9,337 bases of DNA from Pseudaestuariivita sp. (GTDB lineage: Bacteria > Pseudomonadota > Alphaproteobacteria > Rhodobacterales > Rhodobacteraceae), in contig JAHDCH010000089.1 of the NCBI GenBank assembly GCA_020629995.1, forward strand, positions 1-9,337. Reading direction: 5' to 3'. Shown here one piece after another: positions 1 through 6,233 of the stretch. Below the pieces are notes generated by a model. That model was given only the letters and a program-made list of their open reading frames with translations, was not told where the DNA came from and ran no database searches. Each line of letters begins with the position of its first letter. The first letter of the stretch is position 1. Made by a program: the position numbers and the translations under genes.

Positions 1-241
1 CGACCTTGTCGGCCTCTTTCTTGAACTGTTCGCCGGTGGCGGGGTTGCGCACCATGCGCTCGGGGCGTTCGCGGCAGTAGATTTTGCCGACGCCGGGCAG
101 GGTGACGGCACCGCCGCCACCGACTTCGCGGGTGATCAGGTTGCAGATCGCGTCCAGCGCCGCGCCTGCGTCTTTCTTGTCTGCGCCCATCTCATCGGCC
201 AGTGCGGCGATGAGTTGTGTCTTGGTCATGGGTTTGGCCAT
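1..241 (-). CDS. HU-family nucleoid DNA-binding protein (C-terminus cut by window edge)
   Basis: HU/IHF-type histone-like protein that binds and bends DNA as a dimer in the nucleoid. The first 80 residues are visible. They start MAKPMTKTQLIAALADEMG, followed by the helical dimerisation body, the turn LPGVGKIYCRERP (residues 48-60), and the DNA-clasping arm with RNPATG at residues 65-70, whose proline is the DNA-intercalating position in HU. HU proteins are about 90-100 residues, so only the last 10-20 are missing. Met1 is chosen because a purine-rich GAGAGAGA tract lies just upstream. Met5 lines up with the usual HU start (MNKTQLI) but has no ribosome site. Two cysteines (33 and 56) are visible. 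It lies downstream of amn on the same strand, but the 179-bp gap suggests its own promoter. Family call is secure; which HU paralogue is not known. Confidence 0.93.
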   Translation of the reverse strand, partial: MAKPMTKTQLIAALADEMGADKKDAGAALDAICNLITREVGGGGAVTLPGVGKIYCRERPERMVRNPATGEQFKKEADKV

Positions 242-299
242 GTCTGTCTCTCTCTCGTGTGAATTAGGTGTGCCTGATTTGATCGGCCTCATTCCGGGC

Positions 300-328
300 A
301 TTTAAGGGGATCACGTCAGGCAACACAA
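300..328 (-). promoter_or_regulatory. Candidate sigma70-type promoter of the HU gene
   Basis: On the minus strand, TTGTGT (complement of 323-328) and TTAAAT (complement of 300-305) are separated by exactly 17 bp. The implied transcript would have a leader of about 50 nt before the HU start at 241. The surrounding gap (242-420) is visibly less GC-rich than the genes. It also contains a small inverted repeat CACAA-N4-TTGTG at 324-337 that overlaps the -35 box and could be an operator. The -10 match is only 4 of 6, so this is a plausible reading and not a firm call. I see no other feature in the gap and no convincing terminator for amn. Confidence 0.3.
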
Positions 329-420
329 CAAATTGTGGTGCGATTTCCCTAAAAAACATGGATTTTGCGCCCCGCTCAAGGTGTTGGGCAGGCTGACGCA
401 GGGTCAGGCACGCACAGCGC

Positions 421-1902
421 CTACAAAAACGCGGTTTCCTCAAACGAGCGCAGTTTGCGGCTGTGGATGCGTTCCAGTGGCATGTCGCGCAGGTGCTCCA
501 TCGCGCGGATGCCGATCATCAGGTGCCGGGCGACCTGTGTCTTGTAGAAATCCGAGGCCATGCCGGGCAGCTTCAGCTCGCCATGCAGGGGTTTGTCGGA
601 CACGCACAGGAGGGTGCCGTAGGGCACACGGAACCGGAACCCGTTGGCGGCGATGGTTGCGCTTTCCATATCCAGCGCCACGGCGCGCGATTGCGACAGG
701 CGCTGAACCGGGCCGGTGTGTTCGCGCAATTCCCAGTTGCGGTTGTCCACGCTGGCCACGGTGCCGGTGCGCATGATCCGCTTGAGGTCGTAGCCTTCGA
801 GCTGGGTTTCGCCCGCGACGGCGGTTTCCAGAGCGATCTGGATCTCGGCCAGGGCCGGGATCGGCACCCAGACGGGCAGGTCGTCGTCCAGCACCTTGTC
901 TTCGCGCAGGTAGGCATGGGCGAGAACAAAATCGCCCAGAGACTGCGAATTGCGCAGGCCGGCACAATGGCCGACCATCAGCCAGGCATGGGGGCGCAGA
1001 ACGGCGATATGGTCGGTTGCCGTCTTGGCGTTGGACGGGCCGACGCCGATGTTGACCAGAGTGATGCCTGACCCATCCTCCCGCTTGAGGTGATAGGTCG
1101 GCATTTGCGGCATCTTGGCCGTTTCAGCGATGGGCGTCGCGGCATCGGTGATCTCGACATTGCCGGTGGAGACAAACGAGGTGTAGCCGCTCTTGGGATC
1201 GGCCAGGACCGAGCGCGCGTAGGCTTCGAATTCGGACACGTAGAACTGGTAGTTGGTGAACAGGACGTGGTTCTGGAAATGCGAAGGGTCGGTCGCGGTG
1301 TAATGCGCCAGCCGGGCGAGCGAGTAATCGACCCGCTGAGCGGTGAAGGGCGCCAGAGGTTCGACGCCATCGGGGTGGTGGTAGGTGCCGTTGACGATGT
1401 CGTCGTTGGTGGTGGAAAGATCCGGCACGTCGAACACGTCGCGCAGGATGAATTCGGCGGCGCCGTCCTGCGGCACCGAAAGGGAGGCATCGTTGGCCAC
1501 GGCAAAGTGCACGGGCATCGGCGTATCAGACGGGCCGATCACCACGGGCACGCCGTGGTTTTCCATCACCAGCCCGATCTGCTGGATCAGGTAGTGGCGG
1601 AACAGGTCCGGCCGGGTGATCGTGGCGGCATGGGTGCCGGGGTGCGACACGTGGCCAAACGCCAGGCGGCTGTCGACCTGGGCAAAGGTTTCGGTGGTCA
1701 GGCGGATTTCGGGATAAAAGGCACGGATGCGGGTGCCCGGGTGCCCGCCTGTAAGGGCTGATTTGAAGGCATCACACAGAAAGGTGGCGGCCTGCGTGTA
1801 CAGCTCTTGCAGCCGATCAACGGCGGCGGTGGCGTTGGTGAACGCCTCGGGTTGCGGCATTTCGGGGACCGAAAAGAGAGCGGTGTCAGATTGTGTCGTC
1901 AT
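421..1902 (-). CDS. amn: AMP nucleosidase
   Basis: Cytosolic enzyme hydrolysing AMP to adenine and ribose 5-phosphate, so it drains AMP and feeds purine salvage. The 493-residue product is close to the family length (about 484 in E. coli). An N-terminal AMN-specific domain (about 1-190) is followed by a nucleoside-phosphorylase fold. Visible landmarks are IGVGPSNAKTATDHIAVLRP (285-304), the GHCAGLRNSQ loop (311-320), the DMESATIAANGFRF segment (411-424) and SDKPLHGELKLPG (435-447), whose Asp436 matches the catalytic Asp of the fold. The start follows an AT-rich, purine-rich leader containing a run of seven A but no clear Shine-Dalgarno, which is unusual beside its GC-rich neighbours. It lies 45 bp downstream of ade on the same strand, so co-transcription is likely, and its substrate-product link to Ade fits. 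Identification is firm. Confidence 0.96.
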   Translation of the reverse strand: MTTQSDTALFSVPEMPQPEAFTNATAAVDRLQELYTQAATFLCDAFKSALTGGHPGTRIRAFYPEIRLTTETFAQVDSRLAFGHVSHPGTHAATITRPDLFRHYLIQQIGLVMENHGVPVVIGPSDTPMPVHFAVANDASLSVPQDGAAEFILRDVFDVPDLSTTNDDIVNGTYHHPDGVEPLAPFTAQRVDYSLARLAHYTATDPSHFQNHVLFTNYQFYVSEFEAYARSVLADPKSGYTSFVSTGNVEITDAATPIAETAKMPQMPTYHLKREDGSGITLVNIGVGPSNAKTATDHIAVLRPHAWLMVGHCAGLRNSQSLGDFVLAHAYLREDKVLDDDLPVWVPIPALAEIQIALETAVAGETQLEGYDLKRIMRTGTVASVDNRNWELREHTGPVQRLSQSRAVALDMESATIAANGFRFRVPYGTLLCVSDKPLHGELKLPGMASDFYKTQVARHLMIGIRAMEHLRDMPLERIHSRKLRSFEETAFL

Positions 1903-1947
1903 GGATTTTCTACTTTTTTTGTTATCGTTGAATGCGGGGTGCCCTGA

Positions 1948-3780
1948 TCAGTCGGGCACAAAAAGGTCGGTCATCTGGAAGGTGCGCACATCGACAAGGC
2001 CAAGGTCCGAGATGCGCAGCTCGGGGATCACCACAAGGGCCAGCAGCGAGTGCTGCATGTAAGCGTTGTTGAGCGAGCAGCCGCTGGCCTGCATCGCCTG
2101 CATCAAGGCCTCGGCCTGTGCGGCGACGTCCGGTGCGGGGCTGTCCGACATGAGGCCCGCGATGGGCAGGGGCACAGAGGCCGCCTCGGCCCCATCGCGG
2201 AACAGCGTGACACCGCCGCCAAGCGCGCGCAGGTGGCCCGCGGCCAGCGCCATGTTGGAGCGGCAGGTGCCGACGACGATCATATGGTGGCTGTCATGCG
2301 CCACGGTCGAGGCCATGGCCATGGAGCCGGTATACCCGAAGCCCGAGACCAGAGCATTGGTCACGCCGCCCGTCGCGCGGTGCCGTTCAACGAGGGCGAT
2401 CTGGCAGACATCTTGTTGCTCATCGGGCTGAACCAGCCCGCCTCGCACGGGCACGTCGCGCTGAAGGGCCTGGGTGGGCGCTTGATTTTCAACGACGCCG
2501 ATCACGTTGGCACGGACAGTGGGCGCATCAGTGGGGGCGGGGATTTCGAAGTCCGCCGCGGTCAGGTCGCGGGCCATGTTGACCGTCTGGCGCGCGGAAG
2601 AGGGCCAGTCGAGATGGGGGCATTCGGCGAGGCAGGTGCCATCCTGCGCCACGGTCACGCCCCGGGCGATGACATGTTCGATGGGCAGCGTAGTGAGGTC
2701 GGAAGTCAGGATCACATCGGCGCGGCGGCCTGGGGTCAGAGATCCCAGCTCGCGTTCGAGGCCAAAGTGCGTCGCGGTGTTGATCGTCGCCATTTGCAGG
2801 GCGATCAGAGGGTCACAGCCGCAGTCGATCGCATGGCGCACAACGCGGTTCATGTGGCCATCATTGACCAGAGTGCCCGAATGGCAATCGTCGGTGCAGA
2901 GGATAAATCCGCGCGGGTCGAGGCCGCGTTCGGTGATCGCGGTGATCTGGCTTTCGACATCGTACCAGGCCGAGCCGAGGCGCATCATGGCGCGCATGCC
3001 CTGACGGGCGCGGGCGATGCCTTCGGCTTCGGACGTGGTTTCATGGTCGTCGGCGGGGCCGCCGGCGGCATAGGCATGGAAGGCGGGGCCAAGATCGGGC
3101 GAGGCATAGTGGCCGCCGATGGTTTTACCGGCAGCCGCAGTCGCCGCCATTTCGGCGAGCATCTGAGGATCGCCGTTCACCACGCCGGGGAAGTTCATCA
3201 TCTCGCCCAGGCCGATGATGCCGGGCCATGTCATCGCTTCGGCCACGTCCGAGGGGCCGATCTCGAACCCGGTGGTTTCGAGCCCCGGGGCCGAGGGGGC
3301 GCAGGAGGGCATCTGGGTGAAGATGTTGATCGGTTGAAGCGCGGCTTCGTCATGCATGAGGCGCACCCCGGCGAGGCCGAGCACATTGGCGATTTCGTGC
3401 GGGTCGGTGAACATGGAGGTGGTGCCATGGGGGATCACGGCACGGGCGAATTCCGCCGGGGTGAGCATGCCTGATTCGATGTGCATATGCGCGTCGCAGA
3501 GGCCGGGGACCATGTAGCGGCCGCCTGCCTCGATGATTTTGGTCGCGTCGCCGATGCAGTGGGAGGCGTCCGGCCCGACGTAGGCGATGCGGCCATGGCG
3601 GATGGCGATATCGTGGTCAGGGAGCGCCTCGCGCGTGTGGACGTTGACCCATATACCGCCCCGGATCACCGTGTCAGCGGGGCTGCGTCCTGCGGCGGTC
3701 GCGACCAGATCGGAGGCCACCGAGGGCCATGTGGGGAAGGCGGGCGGGAAAGTCATCTGCTCCATGTCGCAATTTGACAT
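1948..3780 (-). CDS. ade: Adenine deaminase
   Basis: Metal-dependent amidohydrolase converting adenine to hypoxanthine and ammonia. The 610-residue product has the expected layout: a small N-terminal beta domain, the barrel, and the Ade-specific C-terminal domain. Key sites are the metal-binding HxH (His98, His100, followed by Glu102), Glu193 in LGEMMNFPGV, His224, His246 in DDHETTSE, and the catalytic CTDDCH (295-300). GSLTPGRRADVIL (346-358) closes the barrel domain. The C-terminal domain shows ASTVAHDSHHMIVVG (490-504) and a VIPELRISDLGLVDV end. The active-site loops (GGHYASPD, CTDDCHSGT) resemble the variant common in alphaproteobacteria more than the E. coli enzyme. The start is uncertain: Met1 leaves only 33 bp to the divergent VOC gene, and Met6 (3765) or Met9 (3756) are alternatives, though none has a strong ribosome site. 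It is upstream of amn and consumes its product. Confidence 0.95.
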   Translation of the reverse strand: MSNCDMEQMTFPPAFPTWPSVASDLVATAAGRSPADTVIRGGIWVNVHTREALPDHDIAIRHGRIAYVGPDASHCIGDATKIIEAGGRYMVPGLCDAHMHIESGMLTPAEFARAVIPHGTTSMFTDPHEIANVLGLAGVRLMHDEAALQPINIFTQMPSCAPSAPGLETTGFEIGPSDVAEAMTWPGIIGLGEMMNFPGVVNGDPQMLAEMAATAAAGKTIGGHYASPDLGPAFHAYAAGGPADDHETTSEAEGIARARQGMRAMMRLGSAWYDVESQITAITERGLDPRGFILCTDDCHSGTLVNDGHMNRVVRHAIDCGCDPLIALQMATINTATHFGLERELGSLTPGRRADVILTSDLTTLPIEHVIARGVTVAQDGTCLAECPHLDWPSSARQTVNMARDLTAADFEIPAPTDAPTVRANVIGVVENQAPTQALQRDVPVRGGLVQPDEQQDVCQIALVERHRATGGVTNALVSGFGYTGSMAMASTVAHDSHHMIVVGTCRSNMALAAGHLRALGGGVTLFRDGAEAASVPLPIAGLMSDSPAPDVAAQAEALMQAMQASGCSLNNAYMQHSLLALVVIPELRISDLGLVDVRTFQMTDLFVPD

Positions 3781-3813
3781 GCCCCCGCACCGGGTGCAAG
3801 CGAGGGTAGAGCC

Positions 3814-4254
3814 ATGTCACAGAGGTTTCACAAGATGGACTACGAAACGGTCAGTGCCGAGGATTTTGGCGCCAGCCTGACCGGCTTTGGCGTGAACCTG
3901 CTGGTGCGGGATGTGGAAGCCGAGGTGGCGTGGCTGGCTCATGTGTTCGGGATGGAAGCGCACAGGGTATCGAAGGATTTTGCGATCCTCAGCTACCACG
4001 GGCATGTGCTGCAACTGCACAGCGACGGGACGTATCACAGCAATCCGCTGCTGTCGGTCCTGCCCGAGGCGGGGGCGAGGGGCGCAGGGGCCGAGCTGCG
4101 CCTGTTTCACAGCGATCCGGATGAGGCAGTGGCCCGGGCGCAGGAGCTGGGCGCGATGGTGTTGCAAGGGGCGACGGACAAGCCGCACGGGTTGCGCGAG
4201 GCGTATATACTGGACGATCAGGGCTATGCATGGGTACCGTCGCGCGTGTTGTGA
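3814..4254 (+). CDS. VOC-superfamily (glyoxalase/bleomycin-resistance fold) protein, probably without the classic metal site
   Basis: Small cytosolic protein of 146 residues with one vicinal-oxygen-chelate module. The first beta-alpha-beta unit is GFGVNLLVRDVEAEVAWLA (24-42, followed by HVFGME), and the second half ends in EAYILDDQGYAWVPSRVL (129-146), where glyoxalases have DPDGxxxE. Aligned by eye to glyoxalase I, the usual first ligand His is Gly26, the second Glu is Gln67, the third His is Glu94 and the final Glu is Val141. It is therefore unlikely to bind metal in the standard way and may bind or sequester a ligand. The start at 3814 has GAGGG at 3802-3806; Met8 (3835) also has AGAGG at 3821-3825, so either is possible. 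It is divergent from ade and leads a same-strand run with the aldolase-like gene. Substrate unknown. Confidence 0.82.
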   Translation: MSQRFHKMDYETVSAEDFGASLTGFGVNLLVRDVEAEVAWLAHVFGMEAHRVSKDFAILSYHGHVLQLHSDGTYHSNPLLSVLPEAGARGAGAELRLFHSDPDEAVARAQELGAMVLQGATDKPHGLREAYILDDQGYAWVPSRVL

Positions 4255-4276
4255 GGGGAGGACTGGGGCGCTGCCC

Positions 4277-4318
4277 GCCGCCCATTGGGCTTGAACCAAT
4301 GGCGCCACAATGGGCGGC
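4277..4318 (+). repeat. Nested inverted repeats with two mutually exclusive foldings (terminator/attenuator-like)
   Basis: GCCGCCCATTG (4277-4287) is perfectly complementary to CAATGGGCGGC (4308-4318), giving an 11-bp stem with a 20-nt loop. The same left arm can instead pair locally: CCATTGG (4282-4288) with CCAATGG (4296-4302), a perfect 7-bp stem with a 7-nt loop. The two foldings compete. The element starts 22 bp after the VOC stop and ends 39 bp before the aldolase start. It is followed by a C-rich stretch and GGGATATTTT (4324-4333), so it could act as a weak terminator or an mRNA processing/stability element. No leader peptide or ligand-binding aptamer is apparent. Confidence 0.6.
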
Positions 4319-4343
4319 CCCCCGGGATATTTTGAGCCAGAAG

Positions 4344-4350
4344 AAGGAGG
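4344..4350 (+). promoter_or_regulatory. Strong Shine-Dalgarno site fixing the aldolase-like gene start
   Basis: AAGGAGG lies 7 nt before the ATG at 4358. This makes 4358 the start and rules out the longer in-frame start at 4310, which would lie inside the right arm of the inverted repeat and would read through this ribosome site. Confidence 0.85.
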
Positions 4351-4357
4351 ACCGCCA

Positions 4358-5113
4358 ATGTCTGTGACCGAGTTGAGGGCCAATATGGATCATTGGCAGG
4401 AGCGGGTGGATCTGGCGGCGGCGTTTCGCTGGACGGCAAGGCTGAACATGCACGAGGGGGTGTCGAACCATTTCTCGCTCTCGATCAACGAGGATGGGAC
4501 GAGGTTCTTGATGAACCCGAACCAGGTGCATTTCAGCAGGGTGCGGGCGAGCGACATGATCATCGTGGATGCCAACGATCCCGAGACGCTGGAAGGGCCG
4601 GACGCGCCGGATCCGACGGCATGGGGGTTGCACGGGGGGCTTCACAGGCATTGCCTGCACGCGAGATGCGCGATGCATGTGCATTCGGTGCACGCGACGG
4701 TGCTGGCCTGCCTCAGGGACAAGGTCTTGCCGCCGCTCGATCAGAATGCGGCGATGTTCTATGACCGGCAGGTGGTGGATGACGCCTATGGCGGGCTGGC
4801 TTTCGAAGAAGAGGGCGAGCGCTGCGCGCAGTTGTTCAGCGATCCCAAGAAGACCGTCATGGTCATGGGCAACCACGGGATCATGGTGATTGGCGACACC
4901 GTCGCGCAGACGTTCAACCGGATGTATTTCTTTGAACGGGCCTGCGAGGTGTACGTGCGCGCGTTGCAGACGGGTCAGCCGCTGGCGATCCTGCCCGACG
5001 AGATCGCCGCCAAGACGGCGGACGAGATCGAGAATTACCCCGAGCAGGACATCCGCCATCTGGCCGAGCTGAAGGCGATCCTCGACACAGAAGGGTCGGA
5101 CTACGCCGCGTAG
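4358..5113 (+). CDS. Class II aldolase/adducin family protein
   Basis: Zinc-dependent class II aldolase/adducin-fold protein of 251 residues, cytosolic, expected to act on a sugar phosphate or related hydroxy-carbonyl compound. The substrate-binding GVSNHFSLSI (34-43) and MNPNQVHFSRV (52-62) match the family's GNxSxR and TPSG regions in position. The zinc ligands are present: His107 and His109 in MHVHSVHATV, and His173 in GNHGIMVIG. The acid/base Glu of fuculose- and ribulose-phosphate aldolases (Glu73 of FucA) falls on Ala88, at the same 19-residue distance from the first zinc His. Many adducin-like family members also lack this Glu, so aldol cleavage should not be assumed. It follows the VOC gene by 103 bp and ends at a palindromic hairpin before the hydroxylase gene. 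The family is clear; the substrate is not. Confidence 0.9.
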   Translation: MSVTELRANMDHWQERVDLAAAFRWTARLNMHEGVSNHFSLSINEDGTRFLMNPNQVHFSRVRASDMIIVDANDPETLEGPDAPDPTAWGLHGGLHRHCLHARCAMHVHSVHATVLACLRDKVLPPLDQNAAMFYDRQVVDDAYGGLAFEEEGERCAQLFSDPKKTVMVMGNHGIMVIGDTVAQTFNRMYFFERACEVYVRALQTGQPLAILPDEIAAKTADEIENYPEQDIRHLAELKAILDTEGSDYAA

Positions 5114-5133
5114 GATGGGTGGTTCCACCCATC
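5114..5133 (+). terminator. Hairpin immediately after the aldolase-like stop codon
   Basis: GATGGGTGG (5114-5122) and CCACCCATC (5125-5133) are perfectly complementary with only 2 nt between them, so in practice 8 bp close a 4-nt loop. The stem starts on the base after the stop codon. No T-tract follows, so it is not a textbook intrinsic terminator; it may act in RNA stabilisation or partial termination. A second perfect hairpin (5141-5155) comes shortly after it. The same core recurs after the hydroxylase gene at 6203-6225. Confidence 0.5.
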
Positions 5134-5140
5134 TTGGCCA

Positions 5141-5155
5141 CCCGCGCGTCGCGGG
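5141..5155 (+). repeat. Second short GC hairpin in the aldolase-hydroxylase gap
   Basis: CCCGCG (5141-5146) and CGCGGG (5150-5155) form a perfect 6-bp stem with a CGT loop, 7 nt after the previous hairpin. CCACCC at 5138-5143 could alternatively pair with the GGGTGG of the first hairpin, so the two structures may interact. The rest of the gap up to 5200 shows nothing else that I can support. Confidence 0.4.
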
Positions 5156-5212
5156 CAGGCAAGACAGGTCGCCTTTGCTCTTTTCTGCTGAGCGCAGGAA
5201 AGGGAGAGCGCC

Positions 5213-6196
5213 ATGTCAGACAATCTGGGAAACGAGCCGGAGCGCTGGAACCATCATCCCGGCCAGGTCGCGCTGAACCCGTTGTTCAGCTGGCCGCCTC
5301 GGCCAAGCGCTGTCCTGAAGTGGTACGCCGCCTATTGGTTTGCCGCCTCGACCACGACGCTGGCGATCGTGCTGGCGCTGGTGGCTTATGCGACACTCTT
5401 GCCGCCGCTGGACCGGATGCAAAGCTGGGGCGTGGGGTGGGTGGCGCAGGTCTGGCTGGCCAACCTTGTGCCGCATTGCACGCTGGCAGGGCTGTTGCAC
5501 CTGTGGCTCTATCGCTGGAAAGGCCAGAGCGCCGAGACCAAGTTTGATCCAAGGGACCAGGCGCGGGACAATGGCACGTTCACCTTTCGAAGCCAGGTGC
5601 ACGACAACATGTTCTGGACCATCGCCAGCGGGATCACCCTGTGGACGCTGGCGCAATGCCTGACGTTCTGGGCCATGGCGAACGGCTGGGCGCCGGTGAT
5701 CCACGCCAGAGAAAACCCGCTGTGGTTCATCGCCATGTTCCCGGTGCTGGTGGTCTGGAGCTCGTTCCACTTTTACTGGGTGCACAGGGCGCTGCACGTG
5801 CCGCGCCTCTACAAGCTGGCCCACGCGCTGCACCACCGCAATGTGAACGTCGGGCCGTGGTCGGGCATCTCGATGCACCCCATCGAGCATCTGCTGTTCT
5901 ACACCAACTTTGCGATTCACCTCGTGCTGCCGTCTTCGCCGGTCCACGTGATGTTCCACGGCTATATGCAATCGGTGCACCCGGTCTTCTCGCATTCGGG
6001 GTTCGAACAGCTGTATGTCGCGGACCGCAAACGCGCCAGGATGGGAGATTTCTTTCACCAGCTGCATCATCGGTATTTCGAGTGCAATTACGGCACCGTC
6101 GAAATGCCATGGGACCGCTGGTTCGGGTCGTTCCACGATGGGTCCGAAGAGGCCACACGCGAAACCCGGGCCAGAAAGACGCAGATGTACACCTGA
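5213..6196 (+). CDS. Sterol desaturase / fatty acid hydroxylase superfamily membrane protein
   Basis: Integral membrane di-iron oxygenase of 327 residues, expected to hydroxylate or desaturate a lipid, sterol or carotenoid-like substrate. Hydrophobic segments lie at about 36-64, 74-100, 133-158 and 168-189. The histidine boxes that bind the two irons are visible: HRALH (191-195), HALHH (204-208), HPIEH (222-226) and HQLHH (282-286). PWSGISMHP (215-223) is the usual conserved block. A soluble N-terminus carries WNHHP (12-16), shared with the partial paralogue at the right edge (WNHTP). AGGGAG at 5201-5206 supports the start. It lies 99 bp after the aldolase-like gene and ends at a strong hairpin. 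Full length, with all metal ligands present, so probably active; the substrate cannot be assigned. Confidence 0.92.
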   Translation: MSDNLGNEPERWNHHPGQVALNPLFSWPPRPSAVLKWYAAYWFAASTTTLAIVLALVAYATLLPPLDRMQSWGVGWVAQVWLANLVPHCTLAGLLHLWLYRWKGQSAETKFDPRDQARDNGTFTFRSQVHDNMFWTIASGITLWTLAQCLTFWAMANGWAPVIHARENPLWFIAMFPVLVVWSSFHFYWVHRALHVPRLYKLAHALHHRNVNVGPWSGISMHPIEHLLFYTNFAIHLVLPSSPVHVMFHGYMQSVHPVFSHSGFEQLYVADRKRARMGDFFHQLHHRYFECNYGTVEMPWDRWFGSFHDGSEEATRETRARKTQMYT

Positions 6197-6202
6197 GGCG
6201 TA

Positions 6203-6225
6203 GGATGGGTGCTCGTCACCCATCC
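6203..6225. terminator. Probable bidirectional terminator hairpin between convergent genes
   Basis: GGATGGGTG (6203-6211) pairs perfectly with CACCCATCC (6217-6225) around a CTCGT loop. It begins 7 nt after the hydroxylase stop and ends 8 nt before the stop of the convergent dioxygenase gene, the position expected for a shared terminator. CCCC-GT-GGGG follows directly. There is no T-tract on either strand. The left arm and preceding bases match the hairpin at 5114. Confidence 0.6.
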
Positions 6226-6233
6226 CCGTGGGG

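Noticed and set aside
393..407. CTGAC-GCAGG-GTCAG hairpin downstream of amn as a terminator
   Set aside because: Only a 5-bp stem and no T-tract in the direction of amn transcription; too weak to call.
2050..3474. Long open frame (474 codons) on the plus strand opposite ade
   Set aside because: It is a GC-rich antisense shadow of a well-conserved amidohydrolase; the translation is low-complexity, rich in Gly/Arg/His, and shows no family motif.
3774..3779. Perfect TTGACA -35 box ahead of the VOC gene
   Set aside because: No acceptable -10 lies 16-18 bp downstream (CAAGCG at 3797-3802), so the match may be chance within the ade start.
4310..4357. Upstream ATG extending the aldolase-like protein by 16 residues
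   Set aside because: The extension is Gly/Pro-rich, translates the inverted repeat and ribosome site, and has no ribosome site of its own; AAGGAGG fixes the start at 4358.
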